Assembly (NCBI RefSeq): GCF_017868775.1
Contig: NZ_CP053381.1
Location: forward strand, 62,001-126,000
Length of the DNA: 64,000 nt
Reading direction: 5' to 3'
Source: Billgrantia sulfidoxydans
Lineage (GTDB): Bacteria; Pseudomonadota; Gammaproteobacteria; Pseudomonadales; Halomonadaceae
Shown here in pieces: positions 47,235 through 58,213 of the stretch. How positions within the stretch are numbered: the stretch's first letter is position 1; every line of letters begins with the position of its first letter. A program made the translations under genes and the position numbers. The notes beneath the pieces are model-generated. The model ran no database searches. It was not told the origin of the DNA and was given only the letters and a program-made list of their open reading frames with translations.

Positions 47235-50200
47235 AGTCCGGTCTGAGTCGCTGGGTACCCGGCGTCTCACGGGCACAAAGCAACGCCAACCTGGCCAAGG
47301 CGCACGGCAACAAGGCCCAGGGCCTCGGCAAGCAGGCGAGCAAGCTCACCGCGGTGCTCTGGTGGCTGCTGCTGGCGGCGCTGGTGGCCGCCATCTGGTG
47401 GCTGGGCCCGATGTGGCAGGTGCGCGACAGCTATCCGCTGGCGCCCTGGCTCAACCGGCTGCTCGCCACCCTGGCGCTGGCCACCTTGGCCGCCCTGGTC
47501 TGGGGTATCCGCCTGGCTCGCCGGCTGCGCGAAGTGAACGACGAACGACGCCAGAACGAGCGGCGGCAGCTCGACCCGACGCTGGTCCAGGTGGAGCAGC
47601 AGGAGGCGAGGCTGAACGCCACCCTTCACGAACTGCTCGACAACCTCGGTGCCGGCCCCGGCGCGCGCTACAAGCTGCCCTGGTACCTGGTGATGGGCGT
47701 GGAGAACGCCGGCAAGACCAGCCTGATCAACCGTTCCGGCCAGAATTTCTCGCTGACCCACGTGATGAAGGCGTCGGGCCAGGGCAAGAAGGGCAACCAG
47801 TTCGGCTTCGACTGGTGGATCGGCGACAAGGCGGTACTGATCGACCCCGACGGCGAGCTGCTGACCCAGGGGGCGCTGGAGGGCGGGGAGCCCCAGGAAG
47901 TGCAGAGCCGGTTGTGGGATCACTTCGTCGGCTGGCTGGAGCGCAACCGTGCCCAGCGTCCGCTCGACGGCGTGGTGCTGGTGCTCGACCTGGCGCGGCT
48001 CAGCGATGCCCGGGTGGCGGTGCGCAAGGCCTATGCCTCGCTGCTGCGCGCTCGCCTGCGTGAGCTGATGGAACGCCACGGCGCCCGCCTGCCGGTCTAC
48101 GTCACCTTCAGCAAGATGGACCTGCTGCATGGGTTCGATGACTTCTTCCGCCACTACTCCCGGGCCGCCCGGCGTGCACCGCTCGGCTTCACCTTCAGCG
48201 CCGAGAGCCTGGAGCACGTCGATCAGTGGGTCGACGAGTTTGCAGACGCCTACGACGCCATGCTCGAGCGGCTCAACCGCAGCCTGCCCACGCTGCTGGC
48301 CGAGTGTCGCGACCGCGAGGAGCGCGAGTCGGTATTCCGCTTCGTGCGTCAGCTCGCCGGCCTGCGCGACGTGCTGCATGGTTTCCTGCACGAGGCGCTC
48401 TCCAGCGACCGCTACTCCACCGCCGCCATGGTGCGCGGCACCTACTTCACCTCGGTCTACCAGCAGGGCGTGCCGGAGGATCCCTTCGTCGACGCCGCCG
48501 CGCGCCGCTACGGCATGGCCGACACCACCCAGCCGGCCCACCGTGCCGCACGCAGCGCGCTCTACTTCACCGAGGAACTGTTCGACAAGGTGATATACCC
48601 CGAGGCGGGGTTGGCGGGTGACAACGCCCGCGCCGCCCGGCGTCGGCGCCGTGTGCGGCGTGCCAGCGCCTTCGCCTGCCTGCTGGCCGGGCTGGGGCTG
48701 GTGGGCGGCTGGAGCCACTTCTATCAGAAGAACACCCAGGCCTTGGCGGCGGTCGAGGAGAAGGCCCAGGACTTCCTGGCCGCCCAGCCCGACGAGCTGC
48801 GCAGCGACGACCCCACCGGCTATGCGCTGCTGGAGCCCCTCGACCGCCTGCGTGCCGCCACCCTGGAGTTCGGCGACTACCGCGAGCATCTGCCGTGGCT
48901 GGCCGACATGGGACTCTACCAGGGCCATGCAGTGGGACGTGAGGTGGAGGACGCCTATCTGGCGATGCTGAGCTACCATTTTCTGCCCTCGCTGATGATC
49001 GGCATCATGGACGACATGAATCGTGCCGAGGCGGGCAGCAACGACAAGCTCGCCCTGCTGCGCGTGCTGCGCATGATGTCCGATGCCAGCGGCCGCCAGC
49101 CGGAGCGGGTCCAGGATTTTATGGCGCGGCGCTGGCAGCGCGCCTTCCCCCAGCGCGGCAGCGTCCAGGAGCGCCTGCTCGAACATCTCGCCTATGCCAT
49201 GGCGCATACCGATCTCGAAGGGCGCGTGGCGGCCGGCGATCGTCATGCCGAACAGGCCATGGCGGCGCTGCGCGGCAGCCTGCAGGCCGCCCAGGAGGAA
49301 CTCTCGCGCCAGCCGATGGACGAGCGCGTCTATGCCACCCTCAAGGCCAACAGCGGCAGCCGCAGCGGTGCGGCGCTCGACCTGCACCAGGGCGTCGGCC
49401 CGTCGTTCAATGCCGTGTTCATGGCCCGCGACGACGAGCTGGAGCGCCTGCGGCTGCCGACCCTGCTGACTCGCGACGGCTTCGAGGGCTATTTCCTCAA
49501 GGAGATCGAGCAGGCCACCGAGCTGGCATTGATCGACCTCTGGGTGCTGGGCCAGCGCGACGACATCGTCTTCAGTGCCGCCGACGAGCGCCAGCTGCGC
49601 GATGCCCTGCACGAACGCTACGTCAGCGACTATCACGTGATCTGGCGCCAGGCACTCGACGACCTTTACCTGGTGCCGCTGCCCGACATCGACCAGGCCG
49701 TAGTGGTGGCCGACACCCTGCTCGGCGCCAGCCGGCCGTTGGACCGTCTGCTCGGTGAAGTGGCCCATCACACGCAGCTCTATCCCGAGCTGCCGGTGGA
49801 CGACGAAGTCGCACGCCAGGCGCTGGAGCGCTCGCCGCGCTATCGCCTTGCCGGTGAGATCGAGCGTAACTTCCGCGACCTCAACGGCCTGCTCGAGGCC
49901 CGCGGCGACAACCCGGCCGACATCGCCGAGATCAAGGTCGCCATCGGCGAGCTGCGCGACTACCTGCGCGAGGTGCAGGGCGCCAGCGACCCGGGCCGTG
50001 CGGCCTTCGTCAGTGCCCGCGACCGCCTGGCGCTGCGCGGCGGCGACCCCATCCACAACCTCAAGCGCATTGCCGAGAACACCCCGGCCCCGGTGGACCG
50101 CATGCTCGAGAGCCTGGCCGACCAGAGCTGGCAGCTACTGATGGCCAGTGCCATTCGCCATCTCGAGCATCAGTGGCTCGACGAGGTGGTGGCGCCCTAC

Positions 50201-50884
50201 CAGGAGCGCCTGGCAGGCCGCTACCCGCTGGTACCCAGCGCCTCGCGTGAGGTGGCCCTGAACGACTTCGAGGCCTTCTTCGCCGCCGGCGGCATTCTCG
50301 ACCGCTTCTACCAGGACAACCTGCGCCCCTTCATCGAGGAAGCCCCCGAGTACCTGGTCGACGCCGAGGGCAGCCCGCTGCTGCGTGACAGCGTCTTTAC
50401 CGCCATCCAGCGCGCCGAGCAGATCCGCCAGGCCTACTTCGGCCGCGACGGCGTGCTCGACGTGGAGTTCGCCCTGGAGCCGGTGAGCCTCAGCCCCGAC
50501 AAGCGCCGCAGCGTGATCAATATCGATGGCCAGATCATCGATTACGCCCACAGTGCCAGCTCACGGGTCTCGATGATCTGGCCCAACGCCCTGCGCGGCG
50601 GCAACGAGAGCCGCATCACTCTGGTGCCGAGCCAGGTCAACCGCTCGCCGCGCAGCCTCAGCCGTGATGGCGCCTGGGCCTGGTTCCGCCTGCTCGACGA
50701 GGCCGAGATCACCAGTGCCAGCGAGCGCGACCTGGAGCTGCGCTTCCAGGTCGACGGCGGCTCGGCGCGCTATCGCCTGTACGCCACCGGCTCGCGCAAC
50801 CCGTTCACCCGCCCGCTGGTGGCCGGCTTCCAACTGCCCACTGCGCTGTATGCCGAAGGAGGTTTCGATGTTGGCAGCCTTTAA
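47219..50884 (+). CDS. tssM: T6SS inner-membrane protein TssM (IcmF family)
   Basis: A 1221-residue TssM/IcmF. Two membrane segments lie at about 43-63 and 78-98, and a third at about 480-500. The cytoplasmic domain has an intact Walker A, GVENAGKT (residues 160-167). The long C-terminal part is periplasmic and contacts TssJ. Start ATG at 47219 after a GACGAGG site. The end overlaps the GNAT-like gene by 17 bases. Confidence 0.95.
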   Translation: MWKSVKSGLSRWVPGVSRAQSNANLAKAHGNKAQGLGKQASKLTAVLWWLLLAALVAAIWWLGPMWQVRDSYPLAPWLNRLLATLALATLAALVWGIRLARRLREVNDERRQNERRQLDPTLVQVEQQEARLNATLHELLDNLGAGPGARYKLPWYLVMGVENAGKTSLINRSGQNFSLTHVMKASGQGKKGNQFGFDWWIGDKAVLIDPDGELLTQGALEGGEPQEVQSRLWDHFVGWLERNRAQRPLDGVVLVLDLARLSDARVAVRKAYASLLRARLRELMERHGARLPVYVTFSKMDLLHGFDDFFRHYSRAARRAPLGFTFSAESLEHVDQWVDEFADAYDAMLERLNRSLPTLLAECRDREERESVFRFVRQLAGLRDVLHGFLHEALSSDRYSTAAMVRGTYFTSVYQQGVPEDPFVDAAARRYGMADTTQPAHRAARSALYFTEELFDKVIYPEAGLAGDNARAARRRRRVRRASAFACLLAGLGLVGGWSHFYQKNTQALAAVEEKAQDFLAAQPDELRSDDPTGYALLEPLDRLRAATLEFGDYREHLPWLADMGLYQGHAVGREVEDAYLAMLSYHFLPSLMIGIMDDMNRAEAGSNDKLALLRVLRMMSDASGRQPERVQDFMARRWQRAFPQRGSVQERLLEHLAYAMAHTDLEGRVAAGDRHAEQAMAALRGSLQAAQEELSRQPMDERVYATLKANSGSRSGAALDLHQGVGPSFNAVFMARDDELERLRLPTLLTRDGFEGYFLKEIEQATELALIDLWVLGQRDDIVFSAADERQLRDALHERYVSDYHVIWRQALDDLYLVPLPDIDQAVVVADTLLGASRPLDRLLGEVAHHTQLYPELPVDDEVARQALERSPRYRLAGEIERNFRDLNGLLEARGDNPADIAEIKVAIGELRDYLREVQGASDPGRAAFVSARDRLALRGGDPIHNLKRIAENTPAPVDRMLESLADQSWQLLMASAIRHLEHQWLDEVVAPYQERLAGRYPLVPSASREVALNDFEAFFAAGGILDRFYQDNLRPFIEEAPEYLVDAEGSPLLRDSVFTAIQRAEQIRQAYFGRDGVLDVEFALEPVSLSPDKRRSVINIDGQIIDYAHSASSRVSMIWPNALRGGNESRITLVPSQVNRSPRSLSRDGAWAWFRLLDEAEITSASERDLELRFQVDGGSARYRLYATGSRNPFTRPLVAGFQLPTALYAEGGFDVGSL

Positions 50885-51443
50885 GCGCCTGTTCGCTAGC
50901 GAACGCCAGAAGGCGGCACCTGCCAGCGCGGTAGAGGAGACGAAGGGGCTGGAAGCGGCCGCGATGGAGGACATCGAAGGCTTTCTCGAGGCCGCCCGGC
51001 GTGCCGATACCCAGGGGCACTCGCCCTGGGTACTGCGCGATGAGGCCCGCCTGACCACGCTGCGCCGGGCACTGGAGTTCACCGTGCAGCGCGGCCAGTG
51101 GCTGCAGCGTGACGGCGGCAACATCGCCCGCTGGCAGGGCCGGCTGCTCAAGCTGCGCCACGGCGAAGGCCCCTCCCTCGGCATGCTGCTGGCTTGCCGG
51201 CCGGATGACGAATCGGCCTGGCAGCTGCGTTTCTTCTTCGTCGAGAAGGAGTGGCAGGGCAGCGGCCACGGCGCCCGCCTGCTGCGGGCGGCGCGCCACA
51301 GCCTGAGCGGCGTGCCGCTGAACGTACGGCTGCCCCTGGCCTGCCAGGCCGCCGTACGCAGCCTGGAGGAAGCTGGCTTCCAGCGCATGCATGTAAACGC
51401 CTTCGAGGTGGCCAGCTTCGAGGCGCCCGCCGAGTGGGACTAG
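50868..51443 (+). CDS. GNAT-fold acetyltransferase-like protein in T6SS locus
   Basis: A 191-residue protein with a strong AAGGAGG site before its ATG. The C-terminal half has the GNAT acetyl-CoA motif QGSGHGARLLRAA, followed by SLEEAGFQRMHVNAFEV. The N-terminal 50 residues are unlike known GNATs. GNATs are not core T6SS parts. Its place between tssM and PAAR suggests a modifier or accessory for the spike or cargo, which is only inference. Confidence 0.7.
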   Translation: MLAAFKRLFASERQKAAPASAVEETKGLEAAAMEDIEGFLEAARRADTQGHSPWVLRDEARLTTLRRALEFTVQRGQWLQRDGGNIARWQGRLLKLRHGEGPSLGMLLACRPDDESAWQLRFFFVEKEWQGSGHGARLLRAARHSLSGVPLNVRLPLACQAAVRSLEEAGFQRMHVNAFEVASFEAPAEWD

Positions 51444-51478
51444 CCCGCAGCCAGCACGCATAGACAGGAGAACGATCG

Positions 51479-51766
51479 ATGGGACGCAAATTCGTACTCG
51501 TGGGTGACATCGGCACCGACCATGACGGCTTTCCGCCGACGCCGGTCACCGCGGGCAGCCCGACCGTGCTGATCGACGGCAAGCCGGCGGCGCGCCTGGG
51601 CGACCCCCTGGCGCCGCACGACAAGCCCAAGCACCCCACCCACCCGCGTGCCATCGCCGAAGGCTCGGGCAGCATCCTGATAGACGGCAAGCCCGCCGCC
51701 CTCACCGGCCACGCCGTGGACTGTGGCGGCGTGGTGATCGGCTCCGCCAGCGGGGAGGGCAGCTGA
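51479..51766 (+). CDS. PAAR-domain spike-tip protein
   Basis: A 95-residue PAAR protein with no extra domain. It has the repeated pattern [16 protein letters not shown] and [14 protein letters not shown] and metal-binding residues in HDKPKHPTH and DCGG. It caps the VgrG spike. It ends one base before vgrG and is in one operon with it. Confidence 0.93.
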   Translation: MGRKFVLVGDIGTDHDGFPPTPVTAGSPTVLIDGKPAARLGDPLAPHDKPKHPTHPRAIAEGSGSILIDGKPAALTGHAVDCGGVVIGSASGEGS

Positions 51767-51767
51767 C

Positions 51768-53834
51768 GTGGCCAATCAAACCGGACTCCAATTCACCCTC
51801 GAGCTCGCCGGGGCTGACTCGGCCGACCTGGCGGTGGTCGACTTCTCCCTGGAAGAGGCGCTTTCCGCGCCCTTCACCCTCAAGCTGCGCTTCGCCAGCC
51901 GTAACGGCAGCCTGTCGGCCACGGCGATACTCGATCGCCCGGTGACCCTGACGATCTGGCAGGACGGCGAGACGCTGCGCCGGGTCAACGCCATCGTCAG
52001 CGAGTTTGGCCGCGGCGACCGCGGCCACCGCCGCACCATGTACTCGCTGGTCGCCCGCCCGGCGCTGTGGCGCCTCGGCCTGCGCCACAACTCGCGCATC
52101 TTCCAGCAGGCCTCGCCGCTCACGGTCATCAATACCCTGTGCGACGAGCGCAGCCTCACCGATATCGCCTTCGCCGCCACCCGGGAACCGCAGGAAAGGG
52201 AGTACCTCACCCAGTACCGGGAAACGGATCTCGCCTTCCTGCAACGCCTGGCCGCCGAGGAGGGGCTGTTCTACTTCCATGAGTGCTTCGAAACCGACGG
52301 CGACACCCCCAGCGCCGCCCACCGCCTGGTGTTCGCCGACGCCCCCCAGGCGCTGGCCCACCTGGGCGAGCGCAGCTACCACGGCCGTGCCGGCGGTACG
52401 CCGCCCCAGCGCCACGTACGCAAGCTCCAGCAGCTCGCCCGGGTCGCCCCGGCCTCAGTCACGCTCAAGGACTACTCATTCAAGAACCCCGCCTATGCGC
52501 AGCTGCACGAGCATGTGGGCGATGAGCTCGAGGCCCATGGTCAGCGAGACGACTACGAACACTACGACTACCCCGGCCGCTACAAGGCCGACGCCTCCGG
52601 CGCGGCCTTCACCCGCATTCGCCTCGAGCACTTGCGCAACGACGCCCTGACCTGCCGTGCCGAAAGCGACCTGCCCGAGCTCGCCCCGGGTACGCGCTTC
52701 ACCCTCAAGGGCCACGACCTCAGTGAACTCAACCGCGACTGGCAGGTGGTGGAGGTCACCCACCATGGCAGCCAGCCCCAGGCGCTGGAGGAGGACGGCT
52801 TCACCCAGGGTGATGCGGCAGGGTTGGGGCAAATGACCAAGTTCGACAACACCCTGGTGCTGACCCCCGCCGACCGCGCCTGGCGCCCCAAGCCCAACCC
52901 CAAGCCCCGGGTCGACGGCCCGCAGATCGCCTTCGTCGTCGGCCCCGAGGGCGAGGAGATCTATTGCGACGAGCACGGCCGGGTCAAGGTGCAGTTCCCC
53001 TGGGATCGCTACGCCGAACCCAATGAAACCGCCAGCACTTGGGTGCGCGTCTCCCAGGGCTGGGCCGGCGGCGGCTATGGCAGTATCGCCATTCCGCGGA
53101 TCGGCCACGAGGTGGTGATTTCGTTCCTGGAGGGCGACCCCGATCAGCCGCTGATCACCGGGCGCACCTACCACGCCGTCAACACGCCGCCTTACGCGCT
53201 GCCCGAGCACAAGACCCGCACCGTCCTCCGCACCCAGAGTCACCAGGGCGAAGGGTTCAACGAACTTCGCTTCGAAGACCAGGCCGGCGAAGAGCAGATC
53301 TGGCTCCACGCTCAGAAGGACCTGGAGCTGCTCACCAACAACGACCGCACCGAAGAGATCGGCAACGACAGCTTCCTCACCGTGCATCACGACCGTATCG
53401 GTGAGGTCGATGCCAACGATCACCTGACGGTGCACGGCAGCCGCCACACCCAGATCGACGGCGACGACCACCTGATCGTCGACGCCAGTCGCCACGAGAA
53501 GGTCGGCCGCGCGCAGCTCGTCGAAGCCGGCCAGGAGATCCACCACAAGGCGGGCATGAAAGTGGTGATCGAAGCCGGCGCCGAGATCACCCTCAAGGCC
53601 GGCGGCAGCTTCGTCAAGCTCGACCCCAGCGGCGTGACCATCGTCGGCAGTCAGGTCAAGATCAACTCCGGCGGCAGCCCCGGCTCCGGTTCAGGCCAGG
53701 CGGCCCAGGCACCGGCGCTACCGCGGGAGGCGGAGGCAGCGCCCGAGTTCACCCCGGTTCAGGCGCCTCAGCATGCGGCATTGCTACAACAGAAAGCGCT
53801 GTGTCCCGTATGCGAAAAGGATGGTAGCGCGTGA
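51768..53834 (+). CDS. vgrG: T6SS spike protein VgrG (TssI)
   Basis: A 688-residue VgrG: gp27-like domain (about 1-380), gp5-like OB fold ([27 protein letters not shown]), and a C-terminal beta-helix with repeats ([22 protein letters not shown]). A short C-terminal tail with two cysteines ([10 protein letters not shown]) ends the protein, so it is not an evolved VgrG with an enzymatic domain. The start is GTG. Its stop overlaps the start of the DUF4123 gene (GTGA). Confidence 0.94.
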   Translation: MANQTGLQFTLELAGADSADLAVVDFSLEEALSAPFTLKLRFASRNGSLSATAILDRPVTLTIWQDGETLRRVNAIVSEFGRGDRGHRRTMYSLVARPALWRLGLRHNSRIFQQASPLTVINTLCDERSLTDIAFAATREPQEREYLTQYRETDLAFLQRLAAEEGLFYFHECFETDGDTPSAAHRLVFADAPQALAHLGERSYHGRAGGTPPQRHVRKLQQLARVAPASVTLKDYSFKNPAYAQLHEHVGDELEAHGQRDDYEHYDYPGRYKADASGAAFTRIRLEHLRNDALTCRAESDLPELAPGTRFTLKGHDLSELNRDWQVVEVTHHGSQPQALEEDGFTQGDAAGLGQMTKFDNTLVLTPADRAWRPKPNPKPRVDGPQIAFVVGPEGEEIYCDEHGRVKVQFPWDRYAEPNETASTWVRVSQGWAGGGYGSIAIPRIGHEVVISFLEGDPDQPLITGRTYHAVNTPPYALPEHKTRTVLRTQSHQGEGFNELRFEDQAGEEQIWLHAQKDLELLTNNDRTEEIGNDSFLTVHHDRIGEVDANDHLTVHGSRHTQIDGDDHLIVDASRHEKVGRAQLVEAGQEIHHKAGMKVVIEAGAEITLKAGGSFVKLDPSGVTIVGSQVKINSGGSPGSGSGQAAQAPALPREAEAAPEFTPVQAPQHAALLQQKALCPVCEKDGSA

Positions 53835-54745
53835 CGGATATGGTGAGCTGGTTGTTTTCCCAAGGGCTGACGGGTGGCCCGTGGCGTTGGCCCGTCGAGC
53901 AGCACGTATACCTGCTGCTCGACGGCGTGCGTATCCAGGAGCTACCGCGTCGGCTTTATGAATGGTCCGAAGGGCTGTTGGAGGCCGATCTGCTCTACGC
54001 GGGAACCCCTTGGGCGGCGGTCAGTAACGTTTCTCCTTGGCTGGTACGGCTATCTGGTCCTGATGACCCGGTATTGCAGCGTTTCCTCAAGGAAGGGCTC
54101 GAGCCGGAATGGGGTTATCTCATCATCAGCCAAGCCAGCCTGCTGGAAGTGGCCGATCATCTGCGCCGCCTGGTGCAGGTCGTACACCCCAGTGGAATTC
54201 CGATGCTACTGCGCCTGGCCGATCCAGCCGTCATGTCAGCTCTGCTAACCGCTGAAAGCTCACCGGCACATGTCCCTTGGGGGGCTATCGATCAGATGGT
54301 CGTGCCCAATGCCGTGACGGAAGAGTGGGGCTATGGGTCGCCCGCTCAAGTGCAAGCTGACCCTATTGCACTAGACAGCGAAGGCTACCGGCTGTCAGAA
54401 GTGCAGCTTGCCCGGCTCCAGGCCTGCGATCTGCGTCGAGATACACGCCAACTGCTGAGCTTCGTCGAGCGTCATTGCAACGACTGGTTGCCGGACACGC
54501 CGAAGTCGCAGCGATATGCCTGCCTTGAGCGGGTTATCGGCGAAGCCCGCGACATGGGCTTCAACACGCCTCGCGAATGGGCGCTGCTGTGCACCCTGAT
54601 GGCACGGCTAGGAACCCTGACCTGGCATGACCATACCGACACCCCTCTTTATCACGAGCTGAGCGATAGACGCCTGGGCGGAATCGAGCGTCTCGAGGCT
54701 GCTTTGAGCGCGGCCACAACCTCACAATCCCATGTTACGACATAG
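53831..54745 (+). CDS. DUF4123 T6SS effector adaptor (Tap/TEC-like)
   Basis: A 304-residue DUF4123 protein. Such proteins load a cognate effector onto VgrG and are encoded between the two, as here. The N-terminal region (about 15-140) has the DUF4123 pattern ([43 protein letters not shown]). It starts with GTG overlapping the vgrG stop. DNA becomes more A/T-rich from here on. Confidence 0.85.
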   Translation: MTDMVSWLFSQGLTGGPWRWPVEQHVYLLLDGVRIQELPRRLYEWSEGLLEADLLYAGTPWAAVSNVSPWLVRLSGPDDPVLQRFLKEGLEPEWGYLIISQASLLEVADHLRRLVQVVHPSGIPMLLRLADPAVMSALLTAESSPAHVPWGAIDQMVVPNAVTEEWGYGSPAQVQADPIALDSEGYRLSEVQLARLQACDLRRDTRQLLSFVERHCNDWLPDTPKSQRYACLERVIGEARDMGFNTPREWALLCTLMARLGTLTWHDHTDTPLYHELSDRRLGGIERLEAALSAATTSQSHVTT

Positions 54746-54757
54746 GAAGCATGTCAC

Positions 54758-57700
54758 ATGTCTGCCTTCGAGCGACCCAATGATGACCGCGACAACGGCG
54801 CACTGGCCGCCTATGAGCTTCCCTGCCGAGTTAGCGACGAAGGCGCGACCTGCCCGCTGATCAGCGGCAAGGTGCAGCTGCTGCCGCTGCGTTATGGCTT
54901 GGTCGAGGAGCTGGTACCCGGATGTTCCACGCCCTACACCCTGAGTGCGAGGCCGCTGGGCATTCGCCTGCTGCGTAACGGCTATCTCTATGTACTTGAT
55001 GGCGAGACCAACGAACTCGCCGAGTACGAGTTTCGTGAACAAGGCGATGAGATTACCGGTGGCAAGCTCGAATACGAGACGGATCGGACACTCTACGTCT
55101 GCTTCTCCGAAGTAAAGTGGACCGATGCCAAGCGTGCCCAGGTACTGGAGAGCGAGGAAGATCGCGATGCCTTCATGCAGGCAGTCGACCTTTCCGGCGC
55201 CAACCCCGTTTCCGGTGGCGGGGAGCACCTGCTCACCACTGCCCAGGCGGAAGAGTGGGTGGCGGAATTCGCCGAAGAGGTCGAGCTGGAGCAGCCCGAA
55301 GGCGGCCATGAGCAGGAAGGCGAGGCCTACCACTGGGAAAACGACCATTACTACCACAAGTCTCGCCTTGGCAAGCTACTCAAGCAGCATGAGGTCGAGG
55401 ACCGTGACGAGTGCCTGTGCCTGATTGTGCGCGACGATATCGGAGTCATGCGCGATCTGGCGATGTATCAGGACAACGTGGTGGGGTGGCATGAAGCCTG
55501 GTCAACGGAGGAAGGGGGAAAAGCAAAACGGGATTACGTGCTGGGCAGCTACATCGACTCATTGATTACGGTAAACGAAGACAGACTGCTGCTCCGTGCT
55601 CAAGGAGGTGATCAAGAAGTGGTCGCTCTATTGGATGATACCAACGAAGATCAGAGGCAGACCATCTATGACCATCTAATTGCTCGGAGAGATCATCGGG
55701 GTGCGATCCCCATGGGAACAGAAGCGCATTGGCGACATGAGCGTTTTTCAGACAATGAGTATGTTCAAACATTTCTAGCCATGCACGATGCCTTGGGTGA
55801 AGGGCTCTATACAAAACACAGAGATTTGATCAATCGTCTCAACCTTGAGACCTTCCATACCTTGAATGGGCGTAACCTCGGCCAGCGTGGCATTAACCAA
55901 CTGATCGATCGCGGCCGGATGGAGCAACGCTTGGAGGCCGAGGGTGCGAAGCTATCCCGCTGGAGTGCAGCCCTCGATGCCTTGAGTCATGATCGTGCTG
56001 ACATGCTATGCCAAGGCCTCTTCCACAGGGCCGCCTGGTATTTCGATCCTCAGGACGAAGTGCAGCTAGAGCTGGCATTCATGGCCCAATATTCCTGTAC
56101 TCGGGATATCTGCCGCAACGACGAAACCATCGACAGGATCGGTGACTGGTTGGAGCAACATCCGGAATACGATCGGCCGCTCTTCCACACCCTCTCACTA
56201 CAAGATCAAGGCGCACTGGCTATCGAACTAAGCGGCCTGGTCTCGGCGAGCTACGGTGTGGGAACGCGCTCCATCGAACTGCTAGAGAATCTCGAAGAGT
56301 GGGCGAATCGCCTGCACCAGCTAGAACAGGGCAAACTGCCCGATATCGCTGAACTGCCGGAACATATACGCTCTACTGCCATGCTGTCCCAGGAAAACCT
56401 GACGCCCGCAGTTAGCCGTGGTATCGCGCGCTCTATGGAAACGCTTGCACAGGCCTTGGATGGAGCCGGCTCTTTGCCTCCGCTTGAGGAAATTTTTCGT
56501 GATCTACCCAAGGCTCTGGGTCAACGCTTGATGAGTGCCGCCCGGGAAGGGCGCATTACCTTCCAACTTGCCAATGAAGGCGAAGTGGCAAACTTCCGCC
56601 GTTTGCTGCAGCAAGTATTGGCATTGAGGATCAACTTAGGGCGCTTGAATAGCCAGACCTCTCAGATGCGTGATCGTAGGCAGCATGGCACAGAGAACTA
56701 CCACCACCTGGAGCAGGAAAAAAGGCAGGTTCAACAGCGTCTCACTCCCTTGGAAGAGCAGTTGGCCCGGGCCATCAGCCCGGTGGAAGAGTTGCCAGCC
56801 GATGCTGAGCGTCTCGCTTCTCCAGGTGAAGCTTCTAGTGCGGGTAAAGCGCGCGCCGGACTTATCGTGGCGGCCGCTGGCGGCGGGGTTACCAGTACGC
56901 AGCTACAGCAGACGGGAAGCATGATTCGCAATATGAGACAGGGCTACCGCTCGGCATCGCCAGTGGCGAAGGGTGGCGATGCCTTGTCTCTGCTGGTTTT
57001 CCTGGCCCAAGCGGTCAATCTTTGGGCGACGATCAAGGAGTCGAAGCGCTCCGGGACTTCCGATCTATTGATGGAGAGTGAGGAGTCGAAACTCTCGCAG
57101 GCTTTTTTTGGCACGGCAGCGGCAGGCTTGTTGGCTGCTCAGGCAATCGGCCATACCGCTCTCTCCAGCCATGCCCAGGCAATGACTCAAGCCCTAGGTG
57201 AAAATGCTTCGGGCACCAAGGCCGTCTATTCGCAGATGGGGCGCCTGCATCTCGTGATTGGTTTTGCTGGCTACCTTGCCGGTTTTGTTGCAGCGCTCTA
57301 TAGCCTTGGCAACGACTTCAGCAACTGGCAGTCGGCGCTTCGCAGTGACAACCGTGTCGCCCAATATGGCGCCCTTACCGCTGCAGGCGGCAGTGCCGGA
57401 TTGGCAGGCAACTTCGGTTATGGGTTTTATAGATCCGCCGATACAGGCATCGCTGTATTACGTCGGCGCATTACCCTCGAGGTGGCAGGCAAGTACCTGG
57501 GCCAAGTGCTGGCCCGGGTCAATCTGCTGGGTCTTTTCTTCTTCCTGCTCCAGTTGGGCGGCACCTGGGTCTACAACCGCTACAACCTCGATCGGCACGA
57601 CCGCTGGCTGGAAACCACGCCTTGGGGCGCTGCCAGCCGGGATGCCTCTCTGGAGGCCTATTCCGACGAGCTGCTCTCCATTAACCAGGCGGTGCATGCC

Positions 57701-58201
57701 ACCCTGGCTAGACGCGACGACCAGTATAACGTGGGTATCATACTGCCCAGCCTCGCCAAGGAGGCGTTTCAGACTCCCTTGGGCGGGCGGCCCACGGTAC
57801 GGATTTCCTTCCAGGCCTGGCAGATACACCCCGAGCCCCGGCATCGCCGTGCTGGGCCGGGGCCGGCGCAGCCAGGTGAGCTATGGAGTCCAATGACCGG
57901 GGACTTTGGGCCTTCCCTGCGCTTGCTTACCACAGCTAGCACAACGGGAGTCGCCATTCGGGGTGTTATGCCTCCACGACGCTTTACGCCGGAACACTAT
58001 GCGGTGGCCGTTCGCCTGGAGCGCTTGAATGATAATGGGGAGTACCAGACCAATGCCCATGACATTCAGCTGATCTATCTGAATCCCTCGCTGGGCACGG
58101 GGCCGGGTTCTCACTACCAGCCAACCGATAGCATGACGGCACCCATCGAGCCCAATGGCTGGTACGCTATCGATCCGCGCACCATGGTAATGAATCCGTA
58201 A
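54758..58201 (+). CDS. VasX-like T6SS membrane-active effector
   Basis: A 1147-residue protein with the N-terminal region of VasX / BTH_I2691-type effectors (residues about 20-180, CPLISGKVQLLPLRYGLVEE, LRLLRNGYLYVLDG-type segment). The C-terminal third has several hydrophobic helices (about 740-760, 785-805, 830-852 and 910-935), as expected for a pore-forming or membrane-permeabilising toxin. Coding DNA at about 55.5-57.3 kb is clearly more A/T-rich than the tss genes, which suggests acquisition. It follows its likely adaptor and precedes its likely immunity gene. Confidence 0.82.
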   Translation: MSAFERPNDDRDNGALAAYELPCRVSDEGATCPLISGKVQLLPLRYGLVEELVPGCSTPYTLSARPLGIRLLRNGYLYVLDGETNELAEYEFREQGDEITGGKLEYETDRTLYVCFSEVKWTDAKRAQVLESEEDRDAFMQAVDLSGANPVSGGGEHLLTTAQAEEWVAEFAEEVELEQPEGGHEQEGEAYHWENDHYYHKSRLGKLLKQHEVEDRDECLCLIVRDDIGVMRDLAMYQDNVVGWHEAWSTEEGGKAKRDYVLGSYIDSLITVNEDRLLLRAQGGDQEVVALLDDTNEDQRQTIYDHLIARRDHRGAIPMGTEAHWRHERFSDNEYVQTFLAMHDALGEGLYTKHRDLINRLNLETFHTLNGRNLGQRGINQLIDRGRMEQRLEAEGAKLSRWSAALDALSHDRADMLCQGLFHRAAWYFDPQDEVQLELAFMAQYSCTRDICRNDETIDRIGDWLEQHPEYDRPLFHTLSLQDQGALAIELSGLVSASYGVGTRSIELLENLEEWANRLHQLEQGKLPDIAELPEHIRSTAMLSQENLTPAVSRGIARSMETLAQALDGAGSLPPLEEIFRDLPKALGQRLMSAAREGRITFQLANEGEVANFRRLLQQVLALRINLGRLNSQTSQMRDRRQHGTENYHHLEQEKRQVQQRLTPLEEQLARAISPVEELPADAERLASPGEASSAGKARAGLIVAAAGGGVTSTQLQQTGSMIRNMRQGYRSASPVAKGGDALSLLVFLAQAVNLWATIKESKRSGTSDLLMESEESKLSQAFFGTAAAGLLAAQAIGHTALSSHAQAMTQALGENASGTKAVYSQMGRLHLVIGFAGYLAGFVAALYSLGNDFSNWQSALRSDNRVAQYGALTAAGGSAGLAGNFGYGFYRSADTGIAVLRRRITLEVAGKYLGQVLARVNLLGLFFFLLQLGGTWVYNRYNLDRHDRWLETTPWGAASRDASLEAYSDELLSINQAVHATLARRDDQYNVGIILPSLAKEAFQTPLGGRPTVRISFQAWQIHPEPRHRRAGPGPAQPGELWSPMTGDFGPSLRLLTTASTTGVAIRGVMPPRRFTPEHYAVAVRLERLNDNGEYQTNAHDIQLIYLNPSLGTGPGSHYQPTDSMTAPIEPNGWYAIDPRTMVMNP

Positions 58202-58213
58202 ACGGGAGCCTAC

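Noticed and set aside
47267..50056. Long minus-strand frame opposite tssM
   Set aside because: Same shadow effect; the plus-strand TssM is complete and recognisable.
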